NCBI RefSeq assembly: GCF_003977685.1
Contig: NZ_RYZH01000008.1
Location: 62,001 to 126,000 of the forward strand
Source of the DNA: Tautonia sociabilis
Lineage (GTDB): Bacteria > Planctomycetota > Planctomycetia > Isosphaerales > Isosphaeraceae
DNA length: 64,000 nt
Direction: 5' to 3'
Shown: positions 41,774 through 50,214 of the stretch, piece by piece
Layout of the letters: each line of letters begins with the position of its first letter
How positions within the stretch are numbered: position 1 is the first letter of the stretch
Program-made: the position numbers and the translations under genes
The notes under the pieces: generated by a model
Database searches by the model: none
The model's input: the letters and a program-made list of their open reading frames with translations, nothing else
Told to the model about the DNA's origin: nothing

Positions 41774-42454
41774 TCATCGCCGGTCGCGCAGGGCCTCCTC
41801 GATCACCTCGGCCACGCGGTTGCCCAGCAGCTTGGAGCCCTCGCCGCTGAAGTGGACATTCCCGGGGCGGATGGCGACGGACTCGAACTTCGGGGCGATG
41901 AAGGCGTGCAGGTCGTTGACCTCCACGCCGAGCCGATCCGCGACCCGGAGGGCGGCGGCGTTGTAGGCCCGCTCGTCGCCGGCCTTGCGCTGGGGCTCGC
42001 CGTGGGGCACGGGAGTGGTCGTGGCGAAGATGACCGTGGCGCCGGTCTCCTTCAGCCGGGAGAGGATGCGAGCGAGGTTTTCCTGGTACTCGTCGAGCGG
42101 CACCTGGCGATGGCCCGACTCGGGGGAGGTGTTCTTCCCCTGGTCGTCGACGAACTTCAGGTCGTGCAGGCCGAAGTTGGCGTGGATGACGTCCCAGTCG
42201 CCGTCGCCGAGCCAGGCGTCGAGCCGCTCCAGGCCTCGGGTGGTGGGGCCGCAGTTCTCGGCCGGGCGGTGGACGTTGGCCACGCCGTCGAGAGCCTCTC
42301 GAACGTCGATCGTGTAGCCGATCGAGATGGAGTCGCCCAGCAGCAGGACGCGGGGCAAGGCCGGGTCGTCCTCGATCGGAGCGAAGGCCGGGTTCTGGGC
42401 CAGGGCGGCCGGAGAGAGGGCGGCGAGCAGCAGGGCGGCGAGTCGGAGACGCAT
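41774..42454 (-). CDS. SGNH/GDSL hydrolase family protein, exported
   Basis: A 226-residue protein with GGGAG before ATG 42454 and a signal peptide (MRLRLAALLLAALSPAALAQ). Block I 'RVLLLGDSISIGYT' carries the nucleophile Ser; block III 'WDVIHANFGLHDLKF' holds the oxyanion Asn; block V is 'RPGNVHFSGEGSKLLGNRV', in which the catalytic His is present but the usual Asp of D-x-x-H is replaced (Gly-Asn-Val-His). SGNH enzymes hydrolyse esters on carbohydrates or lipids; planctomycete secreted members are thought to deacetylate polysaccharides. The start region is preceded by an array of GGTCG pentanucleotides. Confidence 0.9.
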   Translation of the reverse strand: MRLRLAALLLAALSPAALAQNPAFAPIEDDPALPRVLLLGDSISIGYTIDVREALDGVANVHRPAENCGPTTRGLERLDAWLGDGDWDVIHANFGLHDLKFVDDQGKNTSPESGHRQVPLDEYQENLARILSRLKETGATVIFATTTPVPHGEPQRKAGDERAYNAAALRVADRLGVEVNDLHAFIAPKFESVAIRPGNVHFSGEGSKLLGNRVAEVIEEALRDRR

Positions 42455-42540
42455 GGCGGAGGCTCCCGGGACGGTGCGGCTCCCGCCCGGCCGGGCCGGG
42501 GCAGGCCGAGCCGGTGGGCCGCCTCCCGGTCCCCCGGCCG

Positions 42541-42588
42541 ATCGGGTCGAGTCGGATCGGATCGGGTCGGGTCGGGTCGGGTCGGGGG
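42541..42588. repeat. GGTCG/GATCG pentanucleotide array
   Basis: About nine imperfect pentamers of the form GGTCG, GATCG or AGTCG run from 42541 to 42588, with the last four identical. On the minus strand this reads (CCGAC/CCGAT)n and lies 87-134 bases upstream of the SGNH hydrolase start. A similar CCGAC/CCGAT run precedes the DUF1080 gene (47931-47956) in the same orientation to the gene. Confidence 0.85.
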
Positions 42589-42633
42589 CGATTCTAACGG
42601 CAGGCCGGCCCCGGATTCGAGGGGCCGGGCCGC

Positions 42634-43539
42634 TCACTCGTAGTCGTCGGCCGAAATGCTCTCGCCGCCGGATCGGGTCATCAGGGCGATCAGCACGTCC
42701 ATCTTGATCCCCTCGCGGAGGGAGCTGACGCTGCCGTCGGCCTTGGCGAAGTTCACCAGGCCAGGGTGCATGCTCTCCCAGTAGGGGATCCGGCGGCCGG
42801 AGACGGTGTTCGCCTTGTTGAACCGGCGCTGGGCGGTGGTCCGCACGCAGCAATTCGTGGCGTCGGGCCAGGTGCCGATGAGGCTCTCGCCGATGAGCAT
42901 CGTGTTCGAGGTACCGTCGCTGATGCCCGAGATGTTGATTCGGGAGTTGCGGAAGGTGATGCCGTTGTCGTAGTGGAAGCAGTCTGGGTCGTTCACGTCG
43001 GTGCAGCCGGCGAGCTGGCCGGCGGCCATGTTGCCGCGGTAGTCCGACGGGCCGACCCGAAGCGTGGTCGTCTGGTTGTCCGACCCGATCTGCTGCACGT
43101 CGACCGGCTCGGCCTTGCGGTGCGACGGGCAGACGAAGACGGAGTTGGTCCGCCGGATCGCCGTGCGGTTGTCCATCGCGTAGGGAGACAGGTCGAAGTT
43201 GATCTCGTCGTAGAGGTTGCCGGCCTCCAGCTTCAGGAACAGCCCGGTCAGGCCGTTCCACATGTAGGGGCTGGCCGCCTGGAGGACGCAGTTGGGGTCG
43301 TTCTCCTCGTTGCAGTACCAGCCGGAGAAGAAGCTGCCGAAGGAGTCGTGGTACTCCTGCGCGGCCAGCCCGAGCTGCTTCAGGTTGTTCTTGCACTGGG
43401 TCCGGTTGGCCGCCTCTCGGGCCGACTGGACCGCCGGCATGATCAGCGCCACGAGCACGCCGATGATCGCGATGACCACCAGCAGCTCGATCAGCGTGAA
43501 GCCAGGGCGCGATCGGGGCGGGATCACGGGCGTTCGCAT
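42634..43539 (-). CDS. DUF1559 domain protein with type IV pilin-like N-terminus
   Basis: A 301-residue protein starting [22 protein letters not shown]. The prepilin cleavage site is G13-F14. The family's '[30 protein letters not shown]' follows. The middle has cysteines that may form disulphides ('[14 protein letters not shown]', '[12 protein letters not shown]'), then '[15 protein letters not shown]', the usual block preceding the C-terminal '[16 protein letters not shown]'. Here the FADGS consensus reads KADGS. It ends in '[11 protein letters not shown]', typical of DUF1559 tails. It is downstream of the CCP gene region on the same strand, separated by 229 bases; no small lipoprotein lies next to it. 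Confidence 0.93.
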   Translation of the reverse strand: MRTPVIPPRSRPGFTLIELLVVIAIIGVLVALIMPAVQSAREAANRTQCKNNLKQLGLAAQEYHDSFGSFFSGWYCNEENDPNCVLQAASPYMWNGLTGLFLKLEAGNLYDEINFDLSPYAMDNRTAIRRTNSVFVCPSHRKAEPVDVQQIGSDNQTTTLRVGPSDYRGNMAAGQLAGCTDVNDPDCFHYDNGITFRNSRINISGISDGTSNTMLIGESLIGTWPDATNCCVRTTAQRRFNKANTVSGRRIPYWESMHPGLVNFAKADGSVSSLREGIKMDVLIALMTRSGGESISADDYE

Positions 43540-43768
43540 GAGAAGGACTCTCGGGAAAGACGGGGAGGTCCGGACCGGTCGAGCCGACCGCTGCCGTGCT
43601 GAAGTCTATGCGATTCCCAGACCATGATCAATGCAATCACGATCACGCCACCTACCGACCGCCAACCGGGGCCGGTCCCGGATCCGACGGCGCGGCCGCC
43701 CGTCCCTTCTTCGACGATACGACGGCGCCGGGCCGGGGCCAACCGTTCCCCGGCCCGGCTCGGCCCGG

Positions 43769-44998
43769 TCACTCCGGTAGGCGGCCGGTCTCGACCTCCG
43801 GCAGCGGTCCGGTGCAGGCCTCCAGGAACGCGACCAGGTCGCGCTTCTCCTGCGGGGTCAGGTCGATCTTGGTGATCTTCTCGCTGAGGTTCCGGTTCGG
43901 GACACCCCCCTTGGCGTAATGTTCGACGACCTCCTCGAGGGTCCGCTGGCTGCCGTCGTGCATGTAGGGGGCGGTCTGGGCGACGTTCCGGATCGTCGGC
44001 GTCTTGAAGGCGCCCCAGTCCTTCGGGTCGCCGGTCACGGCGAAGCGGCCGACGTCGGGGGAGTCGCCCTCCAGGCCCACGCCGAGGTTGTGGTACAGCT
44101 CATCCGTCAGGTTCGGGCCGACGTGGCAGGCCGAGCAGTTGACCCGCTGGCTGAAGAACAGCTCCCGGCCGCGCCGGGCCGACTCGGACATCGGGTTCTC
44201 CTCGGCTCCCGTCTTGGCCGCGAGGTACTGGGCGTACAGCTCCGGCTCGAACTCCTTGAGGTCCTCCAGCTCGGTGGGGTCGAGCCGCTCGAACTTGGCC
44301 AGCTCCTCGGCGAAGTCGAAGGGGGAGGGGCCGGTGACGATGGCGCGCTCGAACGTGGCGATCGCCCGGGCGATGGTGTCGATCGTCACCCCCTCTGCCG
44401 GGAAGATCGCGGCGAACTGCACCGCGTAGCCGGGGATCTCGCGGATCGTCGTCACGGCGGCCTCGTGGGTGTTGCCCATCTCGATCGGGTTGGCGATCGG
44501 CCCCTTGGCCTGCTCCTCGAGCGAGGGGGCCCGGCCGTCCCAGAACTGGGCGGCCGAGAGGATGCGGTTGTACGCGGTCGGCGCGTTGCGCGTCCCCTCC
44601 TGGTTCAGGATCCCCACGCCGAACCTCGTGTTCGAGGCATAGCCGAGATCGGGGGCGTGGCACGAGGCGCAGCTGATCGTCCCGTCGGCCGACAGCCTCG
44701 GGTCGAAGTAAAGCTGCCGGCCCAGCTCGATCTTGGCCCTCGTCATCGGGTTCTCCTCCAGGCCGACGATCTGCGCCGCCCCGGCCGACAGGCCCAGCGG
44801 CAGCGCAACTTCCAGCGGCTCGTGGTTGGCCTCGTCGGCCAGCCAGGCCGTGATCTGCTCGATCGTCAGCGGACCCTCGCCGGGGATGCCGGCGGTGAGG
44901 CTCGGGTCGCCGAGCGTCACCGCCTCCTGAGAGCGGCCCGGCTCGGCGATGGCCAGCACCAGCGCCAGCAGGACGCCGAAGGAAATCGGGGTTCTCAT
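43769..44998 (-). CDS. Di-haem cytochrome c peroxidase/MauG family protein
   Basis: A 409-residue exported protein (signal MRTPISFGVLLALVLAIAEP). Two haem-binding CxxCH motifs are seen: CASCH at 110-114 and CSACH at 288-292. Around the first are 'ELGRQLYFDPRLSADGTISC' and 'GYASNTRFGVG'; after the second are 'HNLGVGLEGDSPDVGRFAVTG' and 'GAFKTPTIRNVAQTAPYMHDGS', the classical CCP C-terminal block with a Met/Tyr ligand region. These enzymes reduce H2O2 with electrons from small cytochromes or carry out MauG-type oxidations, in the periplasm. An extra 70-residue N-terminal segment precedes the usual start. It is a single gene, followed by the DUF1559 gene. Confidence 0.94.
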   Translation of the reverse strand: MRTPISFGVLLALVLAIAEPGRSQEAVTLGDPSLTAGIPGEGPLTIEQITAWLADEANHEPLEVALPLGLSAGAAQIVGLEENPMTRAKIELGRQLYFDPRLSADGTISCASCHAPDLGYASNTRFGVGILNQEGTRNAPTAYNRILSAAQFWDGRAPSLEEQAKGPIANPIEMGNTHEAAVTTIREIPGYAVQFAAIFPAEGVTIDTIARAIATFERAIVTGPSPFDFAEELAKFERLDPTELEDLKEFEPELYAQYLAAKTGAEENPMSESARRGRELFFSQRVNCSACHVGPNLTDELYHNLGVGLEGDSPDVGRFAVTGDPKDWGAFKTPTIRNVAQTAPYMHDGSQRTLEEVVEHYAKGGVPNRNLSEKITKIDLTPQEKRDLVAFLEACTGPLPEVETGRLPE

Positions 44999-45513
44999 CG
45001 CGAATTCTCCATCCTTCTGGGACTCGCCGGCCCGGGCGGGAGGGTCGCATCACGGGGGTGTCCCCGGGGAGCCGGCGAGCGGGGGGGGTGACGGGGCGGG
45101 ACATCCGGGCGGGATCGGCTCGATCGCATTGGGTCGGGGCCTCCTCGCCCCCGGGCCAATGCGACGGCCGCCCCGCCCCGGCCAGACTCCCCACCTTCGG
45201 GGAGCCCGACCAAACCCGAGCGGCCTCGTCGTCGGGCGCCGCATCGATCACCTTCGATTTTACGAGTCCGAGCGAACCCCGCCACCGCCGAGGATCCCCC
45301 GATTCCTCCCGATCGGCCTCCCCCGAACCGGACCGAACCAGAGCCCCCCCAGCCGGGCCGGGGGCGTCCCGGAGATCCGAGAGGAGGCCCGATCGGAATC
45401 CGATCTGATCGAATCTGATCTGATCTGATCTGATCTCATCAAATTTAATCTGATCTGATCAAATTTGATCTAATCTCATCAAATCCAATCCGATCTGATC
45501 TGATCTCATCAAA
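44999..45513. other. Intergenic region holding a repeat tract
   Basis: 515 bases between the CCP start and the DUF1501 stop, both on the minus strand. The left two thirds are GC-rich without features; the right third contains the GATC-dense tract described separately. No gene seen. Confidence 0.5.
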
Positions 45514-45530
45514 TCAGATCAATTGCCGAA
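45391..45530. repeat. GATC-dense low-complexity tract
   Basis: About 130 bases made of repeated TGATC and (A)AATC pentamers, with longer echoes of TCTGATCTCATCAAAT at 45434-45445 and 45503-45514. I count about fourteen GATC sites. AT content is far above the surroundings. It begins after the GC-rich spacer and runs into the last codons of the DUF1501 gene, whose final residues (RQLI, stop) are encoded inside it. It looks like a decayed pentanucleotide microsatellite. Confidence 0.9.
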
Positions 45531-46842
45531 TCGGCCTGGCCGTGCTGGGCAGGATCGGGATTGGCCGGCCGGCCAGATCGGCGACGAAGCCGTGCGGGTC
45601 GATGCCGAGGGTGTGATAGACAGTCGCCAGCACGTCCTGGTAATGGATCGGCGTCGAGACGGCCGCGCCGGCCACCTTGTCCGTGGAGCCGATCACCTGG
45701 CCGACGTTCAGCCCTCCGCCGGCGATCAGCGCGTTGCCGACCTTCGCCCAGTGGTCCCGACCGGCGTCCTTGTTGACCTTCGGCGTCCGGCCGAATTCCC
45801 CCCAGACGACCACGGTCACATCTCGGTCCAGCCCTCGGGCGTAGATGTCCTCGACCAGCGCCGAGATCCCCTGGTCGAACAGCGGCAGGTGCGCGCGCAG
45901 GTGGCCGAAGTTGTTGCCGTGCGTGTCCCAGAAGCCGTAGGCCACCGTCACCACCCGAGCGCCGGCCTCGACCAGCCTTCTGGCAACCAGCAACTGATCA
46001 TTCCACATCGGGGCGCCGTCGCCCAGGTGCGTCGAGGAGCCGATGCCGTACCGCTCCCGGACCCTCGGGTCCTCCTTCGAGGCATCCAGCGCCTTGGCCA
46101 CGGTGTCCGACGTGAGCACGTCGAAGGCCCGCCGGTAGAACGCGTCCAGACCGTCGACCGGCTGGCCGTCCATGCGGCTCCTCCAGTCGTCGAAGCGGTC
46201 GAGCAGCGCCTTGCGGCGGTCGAATCGAGCCGGCTCGACCGTCTTCTGCGTCATCAGCTCTTGGTCGCCGTCTCCCAGACGGGCCCCGGCGAAGCTCAGG
46301 CCGAGATGGCCGGGCCCCCCGCTGTTGTACGGCCGGTGCCGCATGGTCGGGAACAGGTCGCAGAACGGCGGCACGACCTCGTTGACGCCCCCCTGCAGCT
46401 TGGTCACGATCGACCCGAAGTGCGGCTTCCCCTCCCGCTGCGCCTGGCTCATCGGGTAGCCGGTCAGGTTCTGCCAGCTCGAGTGCTCGTCCCTCAGGCC
46501 GACGATCGACCGGATCACCGCCATCTTGTCCGCGCAGGACGCCAGCTTCGGCAGCAGCTCTCCGAACCGCACCCCCGGTACGACCGTATCGATCGGGCGG
46601 AACTCGCCCCGGATCTCCTCCGGCGCCTCCGGCTTCAGGTCAAACGTGTCCTGGTGGGAAATCCCCCCGGACAGGTAGACCATGATCACCGCCTTGTGCG
46701 ACCTCCCCACCCCGCTCGCCTGCTCCGCCCTGAGCAACTGCGGCAGGCTCAACCCCCCCATCGCCAGGCCGCCGATCTTCAAAAACGACCGCCTCGTCTG
46801 CCCGTCACAATACCGATACGCCGGGCCGCCAAGCTTCATCAT
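45514..46842 (-). CDS. DUF1501 domain protein, Tat-exported
   Basis: A 442-residue protein with GGGAGG upstream of ATG 46842. Residues 16-30 hold the twin-arginine signal TRRSFLKIGGLAMGG, so the protein is exported folded by Tat. DUF1501 markers: 'KAVIMVYLSGGISHQDTFDLKPEAPEEIRGEF', 'MAVIRSIVGLRDEHSSWQNLTGYP', 'LLVARRLVEAGARVVTVAYGFWDTHGNNF', 'VTVVVWGEFGRTPKVN', and 'GRDHWAKVGNALIAGGGL'. It belongs to the alkaline-phosphatase-like/sulfatase superfamily. In planctomycetes DUF1501 genes usually pair with DUF1549/DUF1553 cytochrome proteins; no such partner is here. The last codons run into the GATC-dense tract. Confidence 0.94.
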   Translation of the reverse strand: MMKLGGPAYRYCDGQTRRSFLKIGGLAMGGLSLPQLLRAEQASGVGRSHKAVIMVYLSGGISHQDTFDLKPEAPEEIRGEFRPIDTVVPGVRFGELLPKLASCADKMAVIRSIVGLRDEHSSWQNLTGYPMSQAQREGKPHFGSIVTKLQGGVNEVVPPFCDLFPTMRHRPYNSGGPGHLGLSFAGARLGDGDQELMTQKTVEPARFDRRKALLDRFDDWRSRMDGQPVDGLDAFYRRAFDVLTSDTVAKALDASKEDPRVRERYGIGSSTHLGDGAPMWNDQLLVARRLVEAGARVVTVAYGFWDTHGNNFGHLRAHLPLFDQGISALVEDIYARGLDRDVTVVVWGEFGRTPKVNKDAGRDHWAKVGNALIAGGGLNVGQVIGSTDKVAGAAVSTPIHYQDVLATVYHTLGIDPHGFVADLAGRPIPILPSTARPIRQLI

Positions 46843-47108
46843 GGCCGATCGCCTCCCCTCCGGGACCGGTTCGCGTCCGACGCCCCGGCCCAATCGGGAG
46901 GGGCAACTCCATGTTGGAAGATTATCAAACAGAGCGGCGAGGAGGAAGGCCGAAGCCCCCTCCCGATCGAACCGGATCGCAGGCCAGGCCGATGATTCCG
47001 TTGCTTCCAGGAGCCTCGGGAGGCCGGCCCGAGCGGGCCCCCGATCCTCGGCGAACAGGCGAACCGGCGGGGGGGTCGGTCGATCGCTCGGGCCTGGGGC
47101 GGCCCGGC

Positions 47109-47792
47109 TCATCGCGACCCGAAGTAGAACCCGATTAGCGCGGCGGCCAGGTGCTCCGGGCCGTGCTCCCCCAGGCGGGGGACCGTCGCGGACAGCCCCT
47201 CCGGCAAAAACGGCGAGGCGTCGTCCCAGGCCAGGACCACCAGGACCGCCGCCGCCAGCAAGGCCGCCGTCGCCTTGGCGTCCTCCAGGGCCCGGAACCA
47301 TCGCGGCCGGCCCCCGGCCGAGAACCGAGAGGCAACCGCCTTGACCAGCGCCCCGAGCAGGAACCCAGCGACGAGCAGCAGCGTGACCGCCCCCGGGTTC
47401 TCCTCGATCGGCAGCAGCCTGCCCCGCCGGAACAGCAGGACCGCCACCGCCACAAACCCCAGCACCAGCAGCAGCCGCACCGTCCCCCTGGGCAGGTACA
47501 GCGGCGGCGGGACGGCGACGCCCGACTCCCCCGATCCCGGGGCGCCGGGACCTCGGGACCGCCCCCGGACGGCGAAGTAGTGGCCGAGGATGATGAACAT
47601 CAGGTCGCGAAGATAGGCCGGGACCTCCCGCTCCGGGTGCAGGGCCAGCGTGCCGCAGACCGTCGCGGCCACCAGCAGCGCCAGCAGCGCCCGGACGCTC
47701 CCCGGCGGCAGGCCGAAGGCAGACAGCCTCCGCCAATCGGCCGGCGACGGCATGGGGGTCGGCGACGGGGCCGGGTCGGGGGTCGAGGCCAT
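47109..47792 (-). CDS. Multi-pass membrane protein, unknown function
   Basis: A 227-residue protein with GGAG before ATG 47792. After a Pro-rich N-terminus the hydrophobic segments are 'SVRALLALLVAATVCGTLAL', a weaker one at 'LRDLMFIILGHYFAVRG', 'GTVRLLLVLGFVAVAVLLF', 'GAVTLLLVAGFLLGALVKAV' and 'ATAALLAAAVLVVLAW', so about five helices. The C-terminus 'HLAAALIGFYFGSR' resembles the 'GYYFGSR' end of some small planctomycete membrane proteins. The 'PPGSVRALLAL' start is also seen in proteins from that phylum. No function can be assigned. The gene is divergent from DUF1080. Confidence 0.75.
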   Translation of the reverse strand: MASTPDPAPSPTPMPSPADWRRLSAFGLPPGSVRALLALLVAATVCGTLALHPEREVPAYLRDLMFIILGHYFAVRGRSRGPGAPGSGESGVAVPPPLYLPRGTVRLLLVLGFVAVAVLLFRRGRLLPIEENPGAVTLLLVAGFLLGALVKAVASRFSAGGRPRWFRALEDAKATAALLAAAVLVVLAWDDASPFLPEGLSATVPRLGEHGPEHLAAALIGFYFGSR

Positions 47793-47972
47793 GCGGGGCT
47801 CCCCGGGTCGGGACGAGGCCGGCCGGGCCGGGGCGTTGCGTCGCAGGGCCCCCGCCCGCCATTCTATCGTAAGCCGGCCCGCCGAGGGCCGCCACCTCGG
47901 CCTCCGCCCGGCCCGGCCGATCGGCCAGGCCCGACCCGATCCGATCCGACCCGACCTTTCCGGGGGACCTCC

Positions 47973-48668
47973 ATGCGCCCGAACCGATCCGACGCCCTCA
48001 CCCTGGCCCTGAGCCTCGTCCTGCTGCCGGCCCCCGCCGCCCTCGCCCGGGGGGACGACGCCCCCGGGGCGATCCCCCTGTTCGACGGCCAGACCCTCGC
48101 CAACTGGACCCCGACCGACTTCTACAAGGCCGGCGAGGTCGTCGTCGAGGACGGCGCGATCCTCCTGAAGAAGAGCGAGGCCTCCGGCGGCATGACCGGC
48201 ATCACCACCTCCCGGGAGGACCTGCCCCGGATCGACTACGAGCTCTCCTACCGGGCCAAGCGGACCGAGGGCCGAGACTTCTTCGCCGCCGCCACCTTCC
48301 CCGTGGGGGAGACCTACCTGACGTTCGTCAACGGAGGCTGGGGAGGCTCCGTCACCGGCCTCTCCAGCATCGATGGCGCCGACGCCTCGGAGAACCTCAC
48401 CGGCACCTACCACAAGTTCGAGAACGACACCTGGTACTCCTTCCGCATCCGGGTCACCGATGCCGCCATCCGCTGCTGGGTCGACGACGAGGAACTCGTC
48501 TCGTTCGACCCGACCGGCCACCACCTCGGCACCCGGCTGGAAACCCGCGTCAGCCAGCCGCTCGGCTTCGCCACCTGGCAATCCGGAGGCGCCCTGAAGG
48601 ACATCGTCCTCCGCCCCCTCTCGCCCGAGGAGGTGGCCTCCGAGGCCGAGGCCGCCGACACCCCCTGA
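47973..48668 (+). CDS. DUF1080 (3-keto-disaccharide hydrolase-like) exported protein
   Basis: A 231-residue protein with signal peptide (ALTLALSLVLLPAPAALA). The DUF1080 fold is indicated by 'GAIPLFDGQTLANWTPTDF', 'GEVVVEDGAILLKKSEASGGMTGITTSR', 'RIDYELSYRAKRTEGRDFFAAATFPVG', 'WYSFRIRVTDAAIRCWVDDEELVSFD' and a final 'PLGFATWQSGGALKDIVLRPL'. Some members hydrolyse 3-keto-disaccharides; most planctomycete copies are untested. The beta-sandwich is secreted or outer-membrane associated. A CCGAC/CCGAT run lies 17-42 bases before the ATG at 47973. Confidence 0.92.
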   Translation: MRPNRSDALTLALSLVLLPAPAALARGDDAPGAIPLFDGQTLANWTPTDFYKAGEVVVEDGAILLKKSEASGGMTGITTSREDLPRIDYELSYRAKRTEGRDFFAAATFPVGETYLTFVNGGWGGSVTGLSSIDGADASENLTGTYHKFENDTWYSFRIRVTDAAIRCWVDDEELVSFDPTGHHLGTRLETRVSQPLGFATWQSGGALKDIVLRPLSPEEVASEAEAADTP

Positions 48669-48822
48669 GCCGATCGCCGTCGCGACCGGCCCCGAGATGG
48701 TAGACTTTGACGGCGATGCCGAACCTGCCGAGGCCGGTCGCCCGGGCCGCCGGGATCGAGCGGAGCCCCGGCCTCGATCCAGCGATCCGACCGACCTCCC
48801 CCCTCGCGGAGCCCCCGCCGTC

Positions 48823-49509
48823 ATGAGCTTCCGACACAAGCTGATCCTCCTGGTCGTCGGCATCGTGGCCGTGCTGCTGACGCCGTACTTCCTCTGGCAT
48901 GAACAGATGGATGCTTATTTCGCCTCGCCCGAGTACCGGCAGTGGCTGCGGTCGATCAAGCCGGTGGCCTGGCTCATCGGCCTCGGCCTGATCGTGGGGG
49001 ACCTCGTGCTGCCGATCCCGACTCCTCCGGTGATGGCAGCCCTGGGGACGATCTACGGCACGATGGCCGGCGGCCTGATCGCCTCGGTCGGCTCGGTGCT
49101 GGCGGGCCTGACGGCGTATGGCGTCGCCCGGCTCTTTGGCGAGCGAGGAGCGAGAAGGCTGGCCAGCGAGGCGGAGCTCGCCGAGTTCCGCCGCGTCTTC
49201 GACCGCTGGGGGGCGGCCGGCATCATCGGCTCTCGGGCGCTGCCGATCCTGCCCGAGGTGCTCACGCTGCTGGCCGGCCTGGCGGGCATGCACTTCGGCC
49301 GGTTTCTGGCCGCCTTGGTGCTCGGTTCTGTGCCCGTCGGCCTGTTCATGGCCTGGGCCGGCTCCTGGGCGGGCAGCTCGTCGACCTTACTGGTCGTGCT
49401 GACCCTGATCCCGGCCGGGCTCTGGGTCGGCTACCTTCTCGTCTTCGGCCGGCGGCGGAAACCATCGGTTTGTGAGCCGGAGGTTGTCGCCTCGACGACG
49501 GCTCGGTGA
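48823..49509 (+). CDS. TVP38/TMEM64 (VTT/DedA-like) membrane protein
   Basis: A 228-residue protein; ATG 48823 begins MSFRHKLILLVVGIVAVLL. About six helices are seen. The VTT signature is 'MAALGTIYGTMAGGLIASVGSVLAGLTAYGVARLFG' followed by 'FRRVFDRWGAAGIIGSRALPILPEVLTLLAGLAGMHFGRFLAALVLGS', with the re-entrant-loop residues R and P of 'SRALPILPE' conserved (usually R..P..P). Such proteins are now thought to be lipid scramblases or to take part in undecaprenyl-phosphate recycling. It is transcribed rightward after DUF1080 and may be read with it (155 bases apart). Confidence 0.9.
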   Translation: MSFRHKLILLVVGIVAVLLTPYFLWHEQMDAYFASPEYRQWLRSIKPVAWLIGLGLIVGDLVLPIPTPPVMAALGTIYGTMAGGLIASVGSVLAGLTAYGVARLFGERGARRLASEAELAEFRRVFDRWGAAGIIGSRALPILPEVLTLLAGLAGMHFGRFLAALVLGSVPVGLFMAWAGSWAGSSSTLLVVLTLIPAGLWVGYLLVFGRRRKPSVCEPEVVASTTAR

Positions 49510-49662
49510 AGCAGGATGTCGGATCCGCAGTCGCGCCGCTTATTTTTATCATCGGCTCCATTTTGTCCTTGACCCCCCCCTTTTTTATTGTTATAGCTCC
49601 TCTTATTGACAAGAGTAGAGGTCAGTTCCTGATCCACCAAATGCCGGAGTGGAGAGACCCGG
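49510..49662. promoter_or_regulatory. AT-rich upstream region with small inverted repeat
   Basis: An AT-rich island (49538-49620) stands out from the GC-rich background. It holds TTGACA at 49606-49611 inside the inverted repeat CTCTT-ATTGAC-AAGAG (49600-49615). A -35-like TTGACA with an operator-like repeat is a plausible control region for the lipoprotein + DUF1559 pair that follows, although no good -10 is seen at the expected distance. The C8/T6 runs at about 49571-49586 are also unusual. Confidence 0.4.
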
Positions 49663-50178
49663 ATGGCGCGAGACCGAAGCGTGCCGAGAGCCCGGCGATG
49701 GCGATTGTTTGTCCTGCTCCCGCTCGTCGGTGCTCTCTCGAGTTGCGGCAAGGAGGAGCCCTCGTGGCCTCGGATCGCGACCGAACCGGAGGAGTTCGAG
49801 GTCCGGATTGAAACGCCGGGCGACGGCAGCGTCATCCCCATCGGGGTGCCGTTCGAGGTCACAGTTGAGGTGGGCAACCTCTCAAACGCTGGGATGCCCA
49901 CGACCGTGGGCGTTCAGATAAGGATGGGTTCTGTTACGTACGATTCGGCCGGACTCGCGCCCGAGGCCGATCGTCCGCCCTCGTCAGACGCCCGCTCTCG
50001 CTTCTCCGGCTCGCTCCGCTTGCCGGAGACGGCCCCCGAAGGCACCTATTCCATCCACGCCGTGGTGATTGCGACCCACCTGGCACAACCCCAGGTTGGC
50101 GATCAGCCGCCTGTCCTGGAGTCTCAGGAATTCAAGGCCCCGGCGATCAAGGTCACGGCGAAGAAAATGACCGAATAA
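49663..50178 (+). CDS. Putative lipoprotein
   Basis: A 171-residue protein with GGAGAG before ATG 49663. The N-terminus (RWRLFVLLPLVGALSSC) ends in a good lipobox, L-S-S-C at 25-28, so the mature protein is probably lipid-anchored. The mature part is one beta-sandwich-like domain: 'FEVRIETPGDGSVIPIGVPFEVTVEVGNLSN', 'TVGVQIRMGSVTYD', 'FSGSLRLPETAPEGTYSIHAVVIAT', ending 'APAIKVTAKKMTE'. It recalls Ig-like or CARDB-type modules. It is the upstream half of a tight pair with a DUF1559 gene (36 bases apart), the arrangement usual for DUF1559/lipoprotein pairs. Codon use is less GC-biased than in neighbours. Confidence 0.82.
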   Translation: MARDRSVPRARRWRLFVLLPLVGALSSCGKEEPSWPRIATEPEEFEVRIETPGDGSVIPIGVPFEVTVEVGNLSNAGMPTTVGVQIRMGSVTYDSAGLAPEADRPPSSDARSRFSGSLRLPETAPEGTYSIHAVVIATHLAQPQVGDQPPVLESQEFKAPAIKVTAKKMTE

Positions 50179-50214
50179 GAACCCAGCCGGATGAGCCGAA
50201 GAGGAGACCTCCGC

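Noticed and set aside
45391-45530. Replication origin
   Set aside because: GATC density and AT richness suggested it, but no DnaA boxes were seen and no dnaA, dnaN or other origin genes are near.
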